DNA of 64,000 nucleotides from Sphingomonas sp. UBA978 (GCF_002292295.1 NZ_DBBS01000014.1:31046-95045), one strand, 5' to 3'; counted from the first letter of the stretch, positions 1 through 9,202 are shown. Notes: generated from the sequence alone by a model not told the origin. Numbers and translations: made by a program.

Positions 1-1
1 G

Positions 2-454
2 CAGGTGCGGGGCGCGTCGATCGGCCTGACGAGCAATCTGGCCTGGGGATTCGGCATCCAGACCAATGCGACGGTGCTCGACCAGAAATACGGATCCTTC
101 ACGGACAACTTCAATGCTCCCGGCAAACTCCCCCTCCCCTACCTCTCGAAGCTGAGCTATACGATTTCGCCCTTCTTCGAGCGGGGGCCGGTCCAGGCTC
201 GTGTCTCCTACACCTGGCGCAGCAAGTATCTCGACACGGTCGGGACGGAAACGGACGCGCCGACCTACGTCAACGCCTGGGGACAGTTGGATGCCCAGGC
301 GGCGTACAACATCACCGACAGGCTGGCCGTGACGATCGCGGCGCAGAACATCCTCGACGCGACCGAAAGGCCGACGACCAACGGCAACCTGCCGCTGGCG
401 TGGAACCGCTACGGCGCGCGCCTTACGGCGGGTGTGACGTTCCGCATGTTCTGA
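2..454 (+). CDS. TonB-dependent receptor, C-terminal fragment (cut by window edge)
   Basis: This is the last ~150 residues of an outer-membrane TonB-dependent receptor; the gene begins before the window. Alternating hydrophobic/polar beta-strand segments, the late receptor signature around 'AAQNILDATERPTT' and the terminal aromatic residue (ending FRMF) are typical of the last strands of the 22-stranded barrel. The reading frame is open from base 2. The substrate cannot be judged from this piece. It may or may not belong with the phosphatase-linked receptor that follows on the other strand. Confidence 0.9.
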   Translation, partial: QVRGASIGLTSNLAWGFGIQTNATVLDQKYGSFTDNFNAPGKLPLPYLSKLSYTISPFFERGPVQARVSYTWRSKYLDTVGTETDAPTYVNAWGQLDAQAAYNITDRLAVTIAAQNILDATERPTTNGNLPLAWNRYGARLTAGVTFRMF

Positions 455-797
455 TGGTTCGGGGGGCTCGGCGTTTCCCAATCCTCGTCGGGTCCCCCCA
501 CTGGGCGTGGTGGTCATGGCCGTGAGCGGTGCGATCTGTGCCGCAGCATAGCCGCAGTCGACCACGCCCCTTTGTTTCGCGGTGCCGCCGGATGGTCACG
601 GTGAGCATCGGGTCATGCCAATTTGCCAGAGATATATTTCCCCAAGACATGCGTCGCGAACGATCGGGGTTCGTGAGGCGACATGTCAGGCCGGTGCGGT
701 CCACCGCGGCCTGCGGCCGACGGGTTTCCACGGCGCCTTCCCATCGACGACCGAGAGTTATGCGCGACCATCAAATCACGTGAAGCAGGAGGGAACG

Positions 798-878
798 ATG
801 ATCGAACGCAAGACGACGACCGATCGCAGCATAAATGCCGACTGCGGTCCGGGCGGCGCGGCGACGGTCAGCGTCTGA
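798..878 (+). CDS. Putative 26-residue small protein
   Basis: An ATG at 798 is preceded at 5 bases by a near-perfect Shine-Dalgarno sequence (AGGAGGGA). It opens a 26-codon frame ending at TGA 876-878. The N-terminal half is charged and Thr-rich (starts MIERKTTT). The C-terminal half is Gly/Ala-rich with a single Cys at residue 16 (ends AATVSV). A stable hairpin starts 15 bases after the stop, which supports a transcription unit. No family was recognised. A leader peptide, a precursor of a modified peptide or a chance ORF are all possible. Confidence 0.35.
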   Translation: MIERKTTTDRSINADCGPGGAATVSV

Positions 879-892
879 CGGCGCAGATGGCA

Positions 893-931
893 GGGGCACG
901 GACGGAACGGAGCTATCCGGTCCCGTGCCCC
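893..931 (+). terminator. Hairpin after the small ORF, possible terminator
   Basis: GGGGCACGG (893-901) pairs perfectly with CCGTGCCCC (923-931) around a 21-base loop. No T-run follows, so a classical intrinsic terminator is not shown. It could end transcription of the small ORF or protect a 3' end. Confidence 0.3.
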
Positions 932-1182
932 GCATATGACCGTCGACCGCTGACCGAGCGGCGCCGAGACAGGATCGCGGTGCGCATGCAGCTGGCGGTA
1001 CGTACCTGCCACAGCGGGCACGACCGGCGATCAAGCGCACCGGAAGCTTTCGTTGGTGTGCAACGCGTTTCCGGAGCAAAAGCGATCCCAACCAAATGCG
1101 CCTCTGGAGCGTGTGCCTTTTCGGCTCGATCGGACTCGCTCCTCGGGCGGGGCCGTTGCCGGCAAGATCGGCGCCGCTCCGC

Positions 1183-3474
1183 TCAGAATCTGCGCCGCAC
1201 CGTGCCGAAGACCTGACGTGGCGATCCGGCCTGAAGCGTGTTGTTCAGCGATGCCGCCGTGTTGAAGAACTGGCCCGAGCCGAGCGCCGCGATGTAGGTT
1301 TCGTCGGTCAGGTTGACGGCATTGATCTGGACCTCGACGCCGGCGAACGTGCTGTCCGCGGGGAAGCGATAGCCGATCGCTGCGTCGAATAGCGTGTAGC
1401 CCTTGACCGTCACGTCGCCGGTATAGGTGACGTTGCGGCGGGAGGTGTAGGCGCCCGCCAGATTGGCGAAGAACCGGCCATCGTCATAGTTGATCTCGCC
1501 CTTGCCGAGATGGGCGGGGGTGTCGACGGTGCGCACACCCCGGGTCGGGACGAATGCCGCGCCATTGACCGTGTCGTCGTCGTAGGTGCTGTCGTTGTAC
1601 GAATAGGAGGCGATCAGCGCGAGCGGACGCGCCAGCTGATAGGTGGCGGCCACTTCGACGCCGCGGCTCGTGACGCTGCCGACGTTTTGCAGGATGCTCG
1701 GATTGCCGAGGATGTTCGCACCGCTGAAGGCCGCCAGCAGCCGGTTCCTGAACTTGACGTCATAGCCGGCGAGCACCCCGCGGACCCGGCCGAGATCGAA
1801 GCGCCAGCCCGCCTCGATGGTGCGCGACGTCTCGGGCTTCAGCGTGTCGCGGATGGCCTCGAAACCGACCTGGGTCGTGCCGAAGGGGCCGCGGAACGAG
1901 CTGATGTACGCGCGCATGTTCTCGGCGTAATTGGCGAACAGCTCCTGACGACCGATGCGATAGGTCGCACCGATCTGGGGCTGGAACCAATCCCTTGCGG
2001 CGATCCGGCCGTTGATGAACGGCGTTCCGACGGTGGTCGTGATGCCGTTCGACACGCGTGCGCCCTTGAAGCCGCCGGCGATCGTCAGCGCGTCGAGGAT
2101 TTTCCAGCTGTCGCTGACGAAATACTGGTTCGTCACGGTGGTCAGGTCGGTGAGGAAATCGCTGCGGAATGGCGTCGTCAGGAAGCTGGTGACGTCCGGC
2201 CGGTTGGTGAGGCTGGCGGCATAGTAATTGCGGTCGGTGCTGGCGCGATTGTCCTCGTGCCAATAGCCGATCTGGACCGTGTGCCCGCCGAGCGTCGCCG
2301 TCGCGCGGGCGAGGCCGCCGTCGCGCGTGATGCCATATTCGGTGGTGCGGACCGACAGCGGGAAGCCATCGGGGGAGAAGACCGCCGGCGTGTAGATGCC
2401 GCCGCTGCCCTTGTCGTAATGGTGGTAATAGGTGGCGCTCGCATCCAGCCAATCGGCGACCGGCACGTCAAGCGTCACTGCGCCCAGCCAGTCGCGCCGC
2501 ACGCCCCCGCTGTCGTAATAGGTGTCGTTGACGTTGGTATAGGGTGCCGGAAAGGCGACGCCTGCGGTCGGAAAGGGCAGGGGGCGGCGTGCGGCCTCAG
2601 CGGTCCGGTTCGCACTTACCTGCGACAGCAGGATCGCGGTGGCATAGTCCGGGCGCAGGAAATCAAGGTCGTAGCCGATGCGCGACAGCGTCGCCGGCGA
2701 CAAATCTGCGTAGTTGCGCTCTTTGTGGAGCGAGTAATTGAGCCAGCCGGTCAGCGTCGCATCGCCGATTGTCTGGACGATCTTGCCGTTGACCTTGTTG
2801 TCGGACTGGCCGCCGAAGCCCTTCCACTTGCTGGCGTCGTGGATGACGCCGGAAACCGACAGCAACGTGCCCGTCGCCAGTTCGCCGCTGTCCAGCCGGC
2901 CATACAGATGCACCGTGTCGTACATGCCATAGGTCAGTGCCACTTCGCCGCCGAGATCCTGCGACGGCGCGCGCGACACGAACTCCAGATTGCCGCCGAG
3001 ATTGCTGGTCGAGGCGATGCCGAGCGATCCGGCGCCCTGCGAGACGTCGACCCGCGCGATATTCTCGGTTGCGATCGCGCGGCTGACATGCAGGCCGTTG
3101 TGATTGTTGTAGAACATGTCGCCGAGTGGCACGCCGTCGAGGGTGTAGCCCATTTGGCTCTGGTTGAAGCCACGCACCGACAGGCGGGTGCCCAGTTCGT
3201 ACGACCCGAAGGGGTCGGAGCTTTGCAGCGCCACGCCGGGCAGGCGGGCGACCGCCTTCAGCGGCGAACTGCCCGGTGGCAGAATCTCGATCGCCTTGCG
3301 CGAAACCGTCTGTTCCTGGCGGACCTTGCCGCTGCCATAGACGACGATCTCGCCTCCGGACTCCTGCGGTTCGGCCGATGCGATCCGGTCGTCGGGTGCG
3401 GTTTGTGCGCGCGCGACGCCGGAGATGGCGAACAGCGCGCTCACCGAGGCGAGCAGCATCGTCTTGCGGATCAT
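1183..3474 (-). CDS. TonB-dependent outer-membrane receptor
   Basis: A 763-residue outer-membrane active transporter. It has a Sec signal peptide (residues 1-23, ending GVARA), a TonB-box-like stretch 'GEIVVYGSG' near 41-49, a plug domain with 'RLSVRGFNQSQMGYTLDGVPLGD' type signatures (about 55-170), then a long barrel ending in RRRF. The start at 3474 is supported by AGGTGGGA a few bases upstream. It is divergent from a PhoD-type phosphatase with ~170 bases between them, so uptake of a phosphorus compound is a reasonable guess. The ligand is not shown by the sequence. The 'MGYTLDGVPLGDMFYNNHNGLH' type plug is common in sphingomonad receptors of unknown substrate. Confidence 0.92.
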   Translation of the reverse strand: MIRKTMLLASVSALFAISGVARAQTAPDDRIASAEPQESGGEIVVYGSGKVRQEQTVSRKAIEILPPGSSPLKAVARLPGVALQSSDPFGSYELGTRLSVRGFNQSQMGYTLDGVPLGDMFYNNHNGLHVSRAIATENIARVDVSQGAGSLGIASTSNLGGNLEFVSRAPSQDLGGEVALTYGMYDTVHLYGRLDSGELATGTLLSVSGVIHDASKWKGFGGQSDNKVNGKIVQTIGDATLTGWLNYSLHKERNYADLSPATLSRIGYDLDFLRPDYATAILLSQVSANRTAEAARRPLPFPTAGVAFPAPYTNVNDTYYDSGGVRRDWLGAVTLDVPVADWLDASATYYHHYDKGSGGIYTPAVFSPDGFPLSVRTTEYGITRDGGLARATATLGGHTVQIGYWHEDNRASTDRNYYAASLTNRPDVTSFLTTPFRSDFLTDLTTVTNQYFVSDSWKILDALTIAGGFKGARVSNGITTTVGTPFINGRIAARDWFQPQIGATYRIGRQELFANYAENMRAYISSFRGPFGTTQVGFEAIRDTLKPETSRTIEAGWRFDLGRVRGVLAGYDVKFRNRLLAAFSGANILGNPSILQNVGSVTSRGVEVAATYQLARPLALIASYSYNDSTYDDDTVNGAAFVPTRGVRTVDTPAHLGKGEINYDDGRFFANLAGAYTSRRNVTYTGDVTVKGYTLFDAAIGYRFPADSTFAGVEVQINAVNLTDETYIAALGSGQFFNTAASLNNTLQAGSPRQVFGTVRRRF

Positions 3475-3570
3475 CGGGTTCCCACCTTTTGAGAAGCGTC
3501 GTAAGGTCGTCGTTCGTCGACGATCGTCAGGGCCCGGTTACGATCGCCCGGGGACGTTTTCGTTGCGCTT

Positions 3571-3618
3571 CTGCGACGTTTCCGTGACGTCCGGTTCTCC
3601 GTGTCATCGCCGCGTCAT
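3571..3618 (+). promoter_or_regulatory. Pho-box-like tandem repeats between receptor and phosphatase genes
   Basis: Two pairs of 7-mers with the 11-base period of PhoB boxes occur here: GTGTCAT-CGCC-GCGTCAT at 3601-3618 (11 of 14 positions match CTGTCAT/CTGTCAT) and the weaker CTGCGAC-GTTT-CCGTGAC at 3571-3588. The better pair lies only 24 bases before the chosen phosphatase start, which is close for an activator site. Control of the divergent pair by PhoB is therefore only suggested. Confidence 0.3.
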
Positions 3619-3642
3619 GGCAGGCGGACAGGATGGATGCGC

Positions 3643-5166
3643 ATGACGACATCCGATCACCTGTGGCATCGCCGGGCGCTACTCGCCGCCATGGCCGGGC
3701 TGGCGGTGATGCCGTCGATCCCGCTCGATGCCCATGCGCGGACCGATGCGGACCCGTTCGCCCTCGGCGTGGCGAGCGGTGATCCCACGACGGACGGCTT
3801 CGTCCTGTGGACGCGGTTGATCGGGCCGCATGCCACGCCGCTGCAGGCCGCAACGGTTGCGGTCCGTTATGAGGTGGCGACCGATCCGCACTTCCGCACG
3901 ATCGTCCGTCGCGGGCGGGGCGGCGCCTTTCCCGAGCGCGCCCATGCGGTACACGTCGAGGTCACGGGTCTGCCGCCGGGCAGGCCCTATTGGTATCGCT
4001 TCCACGCGCTCGGCGCGACCAGCCCGGTCGGGCGGGCGGCGACGTCGCCGGTGATCGCGGACCGGTTGCGGCTGGCGGTGACGTCCTGCCAGCATTGGGA
4101 ACAGGCATGGTTCGGCGCCTATCGCGACATCGTCGCCGCCGAACCCGATCTGATCGTCCAGCTCGGCGACTATATCTACGAGCAGAGCTACCCCGACCTG
4201 CCCCGCATCCGCGACTTCGGCGCGTCGGAGCCGCGCGATCTGGCCGGTTATCGGCAGCGGCATGCGCTCTACAAGACCGATGCCGATCTTCAGGCCGCAC
4301 ACCGCGCCTGCCCCTGGGTGGTGACCTGGGACGATCATGAGGTCCTGAACGACTATGCCGGCCTCGCCAACCGCGAAGGATTGCCGCCCGCATTATTCGC
4401 ACCGCGGCGTGCGGCGGCCTATCAGGCCTATTTCGAACACATGCCGATCCGGCCCGGCCTGTGGCGCAATCGTCGCGCACCGCGCCTGTATCGCGCCGTC
4501 GACTGGGGCGATCTGGTGTCGATGTCGGTCCTCGACACCCGCCAGTATCGCAGTGCGCCGCCATGCGCCGCGCCGGACGTGGCGCGGAACGTCCGGCTGG
4601 AGGACTGCGCCGCGGCGTCGGCACCGGGTCGCACGATCCTGGGAAGCGCGCAGGAACGCTGGCTGTCCGATCGCCTTGCCGGCGAGCGCCGCCCCTGGTC
4701 ACTTATCGCGCAGCAGGTGTTCTTCGCCCCGCTCTGGCTGGACGGCGCGCGGACGTCGACGTTCAGCGATCAGTGGGACGGATATGCGGCCAACCGTACC
4801 CGGCTGCTGCGCGACATGCAGCGGCCGGCGGTGACGAACCCGATCGTGTTGAGCGGGGACGTGCATTCCTTTTGGGCGAACGATCTTCGCGGCGAGGACG
4901 GTACGGTCACAGGGGCCGAACTCGTCACCTCCGCGCTGGGCGCCGCGCCGCCGCCGACCGGGCGCTTCGGCGATGTCGGGCAGAATAACCCGCACGTTCG
5001 TTTCCACGACGTCCGGCATAGCGGCTGGACGCAGATCGATATCGATCGCGCGCGCGTGCGCGCCGACATGCGGATGATCGTGGACAGGGGCGACCGCAAC
5101 GGCGCCATCCGCAGCGGCGGCGCGTTCGTCATCGCCGCGGGGGCGCGAACGCTCTCCGCGGCTTAG
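3643..5166 (+). CDS. phoD: PhoD-family alkaline phosphatase/phosphodiesterase, Tat-exported
   Basis: Predicted to hydrolyse phosphate mono- or diesters in the periplasm. A Tat signal with twin arginine (HRRALLAAMAGLAV) is followed by the PhoD N-terminal domain ('FALGVASGDPTTDGFVLWTRL') and the metallophosphatase domain. That domain carries 'LIVQLGDYIYE', 'VTWDDHEVLNDY' and 'VLSGDVHSFWAN', the metal-binding aspartates and histidines of the family. I chose ATG 3643 because AGGA at 3630-3633 sits 9 bases before it; ATG 3637 is an alternative. At 507 residues it has the usual length. It is divergent from a TonB receptor, a common pairing for phosphorus scavenging. Confidence 0.9.
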   Translation: MTTSDHLWHRRALLAAMAGLAVMPSIPLDAHARTDADPFALGVASGDPTTDGFVLWTRLIGPHATPLQAATVAVRYEVATDPHFRTIVRRGRGGAFPERAHAVHVEVTGLPPGRPYWYRFHALGATSPVGRAATSPVIADRLRLAVTSCQHWEQAWFGAYRDIVAAEPDLIVQLGDYIYEQSYPDLPRIRDFGASEPRDLAGYRQRHALYKTDADLQAAHRACPWVVTWDDHEVLNDYAGLANREGLPPALFAPRRAAAYQAYFEHMPIRPGLWRNRRAPRLYRAVDWGDLVSMSVLDTRQYRSAPPCAAPDVARNVRLEDCAAASAPGRTILGSAQERWLSDRLAGERRPWSLIAQQVFFAPLWLDGARTSTFSDQWDGYAANRTRLLRDMQRPAVTNPIVLSGDVHSFWANDLRGEDGTVTGAELVTSALGAAPPPTGRFGDVGQNNPHVRFHDVRHSGWTQIDIDRARVRADMRMIVDRGDRNGAIRSGGAFVIAAGARTLSAA

Positions 5167-5292
5167 GGATCGTAACGGCTCGCAGGGCCGGATGGTCCGG
5201 AGCCTGACCGGCACGTACGGTCGCGCACAGCCGAAGCCGGCACAGACACACGCCGGCGCCTGCGCATCCCCGGTCCCTCGCGGATCGCAATG

Positions 5293-5982
5293 CTAGAGGC
5301 GAAACCCTTGCGCCGCCCACCAGGCGAACAGCGCCGCCGCGACGATCCCGGCAAGTGCACGCAACGGCGATGCGCCGAGCGGTTCGGCGGGGTGGCGCGT
5401 GCCGGCCGGGCTGCGGCCGTGGATCATCGGACCGATCAGGTCGTGGCGCAGGCGGATCAGGTGGAACAGGATCGCGATCACATGCAGCGCGACCAGCGCG
5501 AGCAGCAGGTTGAAGATCAGTTCGTGCGCCGAGGCGGCAAGCCGGCCCTGTTCGAAGCTGACGTAATCGGCGAGCGGACCCGATTCGAGCCCGTCGACAT
5601 CCACCGCGAACAGGCCCGCCAAGGCCATCGCGACCAATGCGGCGAGCATCACGATCACGCTCCATCCGCCGATCGGATTGTGCCCCGGCGGGGCTTCGTC
5701 GCGCCCGGCGATCAGCCCGCGGGCATAAGCGATGCCGGTGCGCGGTCCCTTCACGAACTGCGCGAACCGCGCGGTGCGGCCGCCGGCGACGCCCCAGTAA
5801 AGGCGGAACACGACCAGCGCGAGGATCGCATAGCCCGACAGGCGGTGCCATGCCATGTCGTGGCGTTCGCCGCTCCACCAGGAGAAGGCCATCAGCACCA
5901 CCAGCGTCCAGTGGAACAGCCGCACCGCGGCGTCCCAGACGGGCACGCGGGCGGTCGTGCCGGGGGAGGGCTCCGCCGCCAT
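5293..5982 (-). CDS. Cytochrome b561-family membrane protein
   Basis: A 229-residue inner-membrane di-heme b-type cytochrome. Four hydrophobic helices are visible (about residues 20-38, 47-65, 105-125, 150-175), with a further hydrophobic stretch near the C-terminus. Candidate heme-ligand histidines are in 'RLFHWTLV', 'MAWHRLSGYA', 'SAHELIFNLLL' and 'LHVIAILFHLIRLRHD'. It starts 5 bases after the stop of the cytochrome c gene. The pair resembles electron-transfer modules that link the quinone pool to periplasmic c-type cytochromes. The cytochromes probably serve the DUF1552/DUF1592 proteins upstream, an inference from position. Confidence 0.88.
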   Translation of the reverse strand: MAAEPSPGTTARVPVWDAAVRLFHWTLVVLMAFSWWSGERHDMAWHRLSGYAILALVVFRLYWGVAGGRTARFAQFVKGPRTGIAYARGLIAGRDEAPPGHNPIGGWSVIVMLAALVAMALAGLFAVDVDGLESGPLADYVSFEQGRLAASAHELIFNLLLALVALHVIAILFHLIRLRHDLIGPMIHGRSPAGTRHPAEPLGASPLRALAGIVAAALFAWWAAQGFRL

Positions 5983-5987
5983 CGCGG

Positions 5988-6464
5988 TCAGCTGTCGGCG
6001 CGGAACTGGCGATGGCAGGCGGCGCAGGTCGCACCGGTCGCCTTCGCCTGCGCGCGGATCGCGGCGACGTCGCCGCCGTTCGTCACCGCGACCAACTTGC
6101 CCGATTCGGCGATCAGCTTCGCCATCTGCGCGTCGAAGGTGGCGCGGTCGCTCCAGATCGTGGTCAGTGCGTCGTTGGGCACGCCGGCCGATGCGCCGCT
6201 GCCGGCGGGGAACAGCGCCGGCTGTTCGCGCGCGGTCGCGGCGAGGACGCGCGCGGCGGCGGTCATCGCATCCTTCGCCGGGGCATCGCTTTTCAGCTGG
6301 TCGTTGAGCGCCTTCATCGCGCCGCCCATCTTCTTGAACCCGGCCTGCCGCGCCGCCACCGCCGCCGCGGGCGTGGGACCGGCCGCGGCCAGCGTCGCGG
6401 AGGCTGCCAGCGTCGCCGCGGCGAATCCGAGCAGGCCGATCTGGAAATGTCGTGTCGTCGTCAT
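5988..6464 (-). CDS. Class II cytochrome c (c'/c556 type)
   Basis: A 158-residue periplasmic cytochrome. A signal peptide (about 1-28, ending TLAAAG) is followed by a four-helix-bundle domain. The single heme site CAACH is close to the C-terminus ('ATCAACHRQFRADS'), the diagnostic placement for class II cytochromes c. 'FKKMGGAMKALND' near residue 45 contains the Met expected as the distal ligand in c556-like members. It lies 5 bases upstream of the cytochrome b561 gene and is probably its electron partner. Confidence 0.9.
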   Translation of the reverse strand: MTTTRHFQIGLLGFAAATLAASATLAAAGPTPAAAVAARQAGFKKMGGAMKALNDQLKSDAPAKDAMTAAARVLAATAREQPALFPAGSGASAGVPNDALTTIWSDRATFDAQMAKLIAESGKLVAVTNGGDVAAIRAQAKATGATCAACHRQFRADS

Positions 6465-6494
6465 GCGATCATCCCGTGCTTGAAGAGGGCGGCA

Positions 6495-7838
6495 TCACCG
6501 GCGCGCCGCCGCGAGCCGTATCGGTGTCGGTTCCGCAAAGACCTGATGGAACAGGGTCTTCACGTCGGTCAGGCCCGTGTCGGCGATCGCCGCCGCCGTA
6601 TGCCCAGACCGGTCGGCGATATCGGTACGCGCGCCGCGGTCGGCGAGCAACCGCATCGTCGCGGCCATGTCGGGCGGCATCCCCGCGCCGAGCAGGCGGT
6701 GCAGCGCGGTGCGCCCGCGGGCATCGGCGACGTCGACCGCGGGCGCCGCGTCCAGCGCCACCGCCATCGCCGCGGCGCTGCCGCCATTGGCGGCCGCCAG
6801 CACGACGTTCGTCCCGTCCGCCGCGACGAAATGCGGATCGGCGCCCGCCGCCAGCAACAGCGTCATCGCCTCCGCCCGGCCATGCGCGGCGGCGACCAGC
6901 AGCGGCGGCGTCGGCGGCACCGGAGGCGGCGGCACCCCGAAATTGGCCTCCGTCACCCAGGTGATCCGCGACGCGCCGGTCAGGCCGTTGGGATCGGCCC
7001 CCTTTGCGAGCAGCAGCGCGATCAGGGCGGGATCGCCCTCCGCCGCGGCGGCGTGGAGCAGCTGGTTGCCGTTGCGGTCACGGGCGGTCAGGTCGGCGCC
7101 GCGGGCGATCACCAGCGCGGCGGCGGCGGGATTGTGCTGGTAGAGCGCCAGTTGCGCGGCGCTGGTCTCCTCGGGCCCGCGATGCGTGGGGTCGGTGCCG
7201 GCGGCGAGCAACGCTTCGGTCGCGGCGGGGACGCCGCTCTTGATCGCGAAGAACAGCGGCGTGAACCCCGCCTTCGACACCCGGTTCACGGCGGCGCCCG
7301 CGGTGAGCAGCAGCGCCATCGCCTCGGTTCGGCCGGCGGCGGCCGCCCACATCAGCGGCGTCTGGCCGCGATCGTCGACCGCATCGGCCGCCGCGCCCGC
7401 CGCGAGCATCCGCGCCACCACCGCGGCGGGCGCGTGGGCGGCGCAGATCGCGAGCGGGGTGATCCCCTCCGGCCCGGCGCGGCGCACGGCGGCGCGGGCA
7501 TCCAGCAGCTGCGCGACGACCCCGCCGTCGCCCAGTTCGCACGCCAGCGCCAGCGGGGTGACGCCATCGCCGTCGGCGCGTTGCGGATCGGCACCCTGCG
7601 CGAGCAGCATCGCGACCATCGTCGGGTCCTGCGTATCGACTGCGATGCCGAGCGGGGTCGCACCGAACGCCAGCCGCGCATTGGCGTCGCCCCGGCCGCG
7701 GATCGCGGCGCGCGCGGCGGCGACGTCGGTGTCGCGGATCGCGCGGACCAGCGCTTCGGGATCGCGGGCGTGCGCCGGTGCCGCGCCGGCCAGCAAGACC
7801 GCGGCGGCGAGCAGCGGCAGGGGCCAGCGCTCAGCCAT
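6495..7838 (-). CDS. Exported ankyrin-repeat protein
   Basis: A 447-residue protein with a signal peptide (MAERWPLPLLAAAVLLAGAAPAHA) followed by about ten ankyrin repeats with the recurring 'G.TPL..A...G....V..LL..GAD' pattern. The repeats fill almost the whole mature protein, so it is a periplasmic binding scaffold, not an enzyme. I chose ATG 7838, directly before the signal peptide; it overlaps the end of the DUF1552 gene by 8 bases. Ankyrin proteins are often found beside DUF1552/DUF1592 pairs. A role in holding these proteins together is an inference. Confidence 0.85.
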   Translation of the reverse strand: MAERWPLPLLAAAVLLAGAAPAHARDPEALVRAIRDTDVAAARAAIRGRGDANARLAFGATPLGIAVDTQDPTMVAMLLAQGADPQRADGDGVTPLALACELGDGGVVAQLLDARAAVRRAGPEGITPLAICAAHAPAAVVARMLAAGAAADAVDDRGQTPLMWAAAAGRTEAMALLLTAGAAVNRVSKAGFTPLFFAIKSGVPAATEALLAAGTDPTHRGPEETSAAQLALYQHNPAAAALVIARGADLTARDRNGNQLLHAAAAEGDPALIALLLAKGADPNGLTGASRITWVTEANFGVPPPPVPPTPPLLVAAAHGRAEAMTLLLAAGADPHFVAADGTNVVLAAANGGSAAAMAVALDAAPAVDVADARGRTALHRLLGAGMPPDMAATMRLLADRGARTDIADRSGHTAAAIADTGLTDVKTLFHQVFAEPTPIRLAAARR

Positions 7839-9192
7839 GGGCCAGCCCCGCCAGCACACCCGTGCTGTCGCCGAAGGTCCGCGCCGGCACGTCGAGCAGG
7901 TGCAGCCCGGCCAGCAGCAGGTTCGACATCGGCGTGTGCGGCGTCACCGCCATGTGGCGGTTCCCCTGCACCAGCCCGCCCGCGACGATCACCGGCAGGT
8001 TCATATGGTCATGCTCGTTGGGGTCGCCGAAGGCGGAGCCGCGGATCACCAGCGTCCGGTCGAGCAGCGATCCCTCGCCGTCCTTCGTCTCCTGCATCCG
8101 CTTCAGATAATAAGCGAAATATTCCATGTGATGGCGATTGATCCGCGCCAGCTTCGCCATCTTGTCGGGGTTGTTGCCGTGGTGGCTGAGCATGTGGTGC
8201 GAATCGGGGACGCCGATCTCGGGATAGGTACGGTTGCTGAGCTCGCGGCCGATCATGAAGCTGCCGACGCGGGTGATGTCCGCCTGCATCGCCAGCACCT
8301 GCAGGTCGATCATCATCCGGACATGCTCGTCGAACGAACCCGGGATGCCGGCCGGGCGCTGCATGGCGGTCGCCTGCGGTCCGTCGCCGCCAGCGCCCTC
8401 CGCCGCCATCGTGCGCTGGATGCGGCGTTCGATATCGCGCGTCGCCTCCAGATATTCGTCGAGCTTGCGGCGATCCTCCGCGCCCAGCCGGCCGGACAGG
8501 CGGGCGGTGTCGTCCATGACGAAATCGAGGATGCTCGCCTGGCGCCGGAGCTGCGCCAGCCGGCTGGCGGCGTCGAGCGCGTCGCCATCGCCGAACAATC
8601 GCTCGAACACGTCGCCGGGGTTGGCCGTGACCGGCAGCGGCACGGTCGGGCCGCGCCACGAGATGCCGTTGGTATAGGCGCAGCTGTAGCCGATGTCGCA
8701 GCTGCCGAGCAGGCTGGCCTGATCGATGCCCAGTTCCAGCGAACTGAGCCGGGTCGCGTCGCCCAGATGCGCGGCATAGACCTGATCGACCGAGATCGCG
8801 CAGCGGATGTCGGTGCCTTCTGTCTGGCGGACATGGGTGCCGGTGAGGAAGGCGGGGCAGGAGCGGCCGTGCCCCGCCGGCCGGTCGCCCATCGCCGCGG
8901 CGCTGGGATGCGCGAGGCCGCTGACCACCGTCACCCGGTCGCGGAACGGCGCCAGCGGGGCGAGCGTCGGCGGCAGGACGGCGGGCAGCGCGGACCCGGT
9001 GCCCGGCTCGGGCACGAATCCGTCCATCATCATGCCGTTGGGCGAATAGAAGATCTGCAGCCGCTTGGGCCGGGCCGCGCGGTCGGCGGCGCGGGCGGCG
9101 GGCATCATCGCCTCGAGGAACGGCAAAGCGATCGTCGTGCCGGCGCCGCGCAACAGCGTCCGGCGGCTGATCGGTCCGCGTAACAGTCTCAT
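7831..9192 (-). CDS. DUF1552 protein, Tat-exported
   Basis: A 453-residue protein of the DUF1552 family, best known from planctomycetes and myxobacteria. It begins with a Tat signal (SRRTLLRGAGTTIALPFLEAM). The typical DUF1552 pattern follows: 'RLQIFYSPNGMMMDGFVPE', 'GHGRSCPAFLTG', 'SVDQVYA', 'DSHHMLSHHGN' and a late 'MSNLLLAGLHLLDVP'. The reaction is unknown. The gene lies 10 bases after the stop of the DUF1592 gene, and the two families occur together in many genomes. Export by Tat suggests it folds before transport, possibly with a cofactor. Confidence 0.88.
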   Translation of the reverse strand: MRLLRGPISRRTLLRGAGTTIALPFLEAMMPAARAADRAARPKRLQIFYSPNGMMMDGFVPEPGTGSALPAVLPPTLAPLAPFRDRVTVVSGLAHPSAAAMGDRPAGHGRSCPAFLTGTHVRQTEGTDIRCAISVDQVYAAHLGDATRLSSLELGIDQASLLGSCDIGYSCAYTNGISWRGPTVPLPVTANPGDVFERLFGDGDALDAASRLAQLRRQASILDFVMDDTARLSGRLGAEDRRKLDEYLEATRDIERRIQRTMAAEGAGGDGPQATAMQRPAGIPGSFDEHVRMMIDLQVLAMQADITRVGSFMIGRELSNRTYPEIGVPDSHHMLSHHGNNPDKMAKLARINRHHMEYFAYYLKRMQETKDGEGSLLDRTLVIRGSAFGDPNEHDHMNLPVIVAGGLVQGNRHMAVTPHTPMSNLLLAGLHLLDVPARTFGDSTGVLAGLAHG

Positions 9193-9202
9193 GATATGTC
9201 CC

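Larger units (their letters stand above)
455..1182. other. Long intergenic stretch with one putative small ORF
   Basis: About 730 bases lie between the receptor fragment and the stop of the next receptor on the minus strand. Longer open frames here have arginine- and proline-rich translations, as expected of random high-GC frames, and lack a ribosome binding site. The only supported content is the small ORF at 798-878 and the hairpin at 893-931. No transposon remnant or RNA gene was recognised. Confidence 0.6.

Noticed and set aside
1510..3492. A 660-codon plus-strand frame opposite the TonB receptor
   Set aside because: No motif or ribosome site; low-complexity Arg/Asp/Ala-rich translation typical of antisense frames in high-GC DNA.
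5167..5292. Terminator between the phosphatase and the convergent cytochrome b561 gene
   Set aside because: Only short GC-rich stems without a T-run are visible; not distinguishable from background in such GC-rich DNA.
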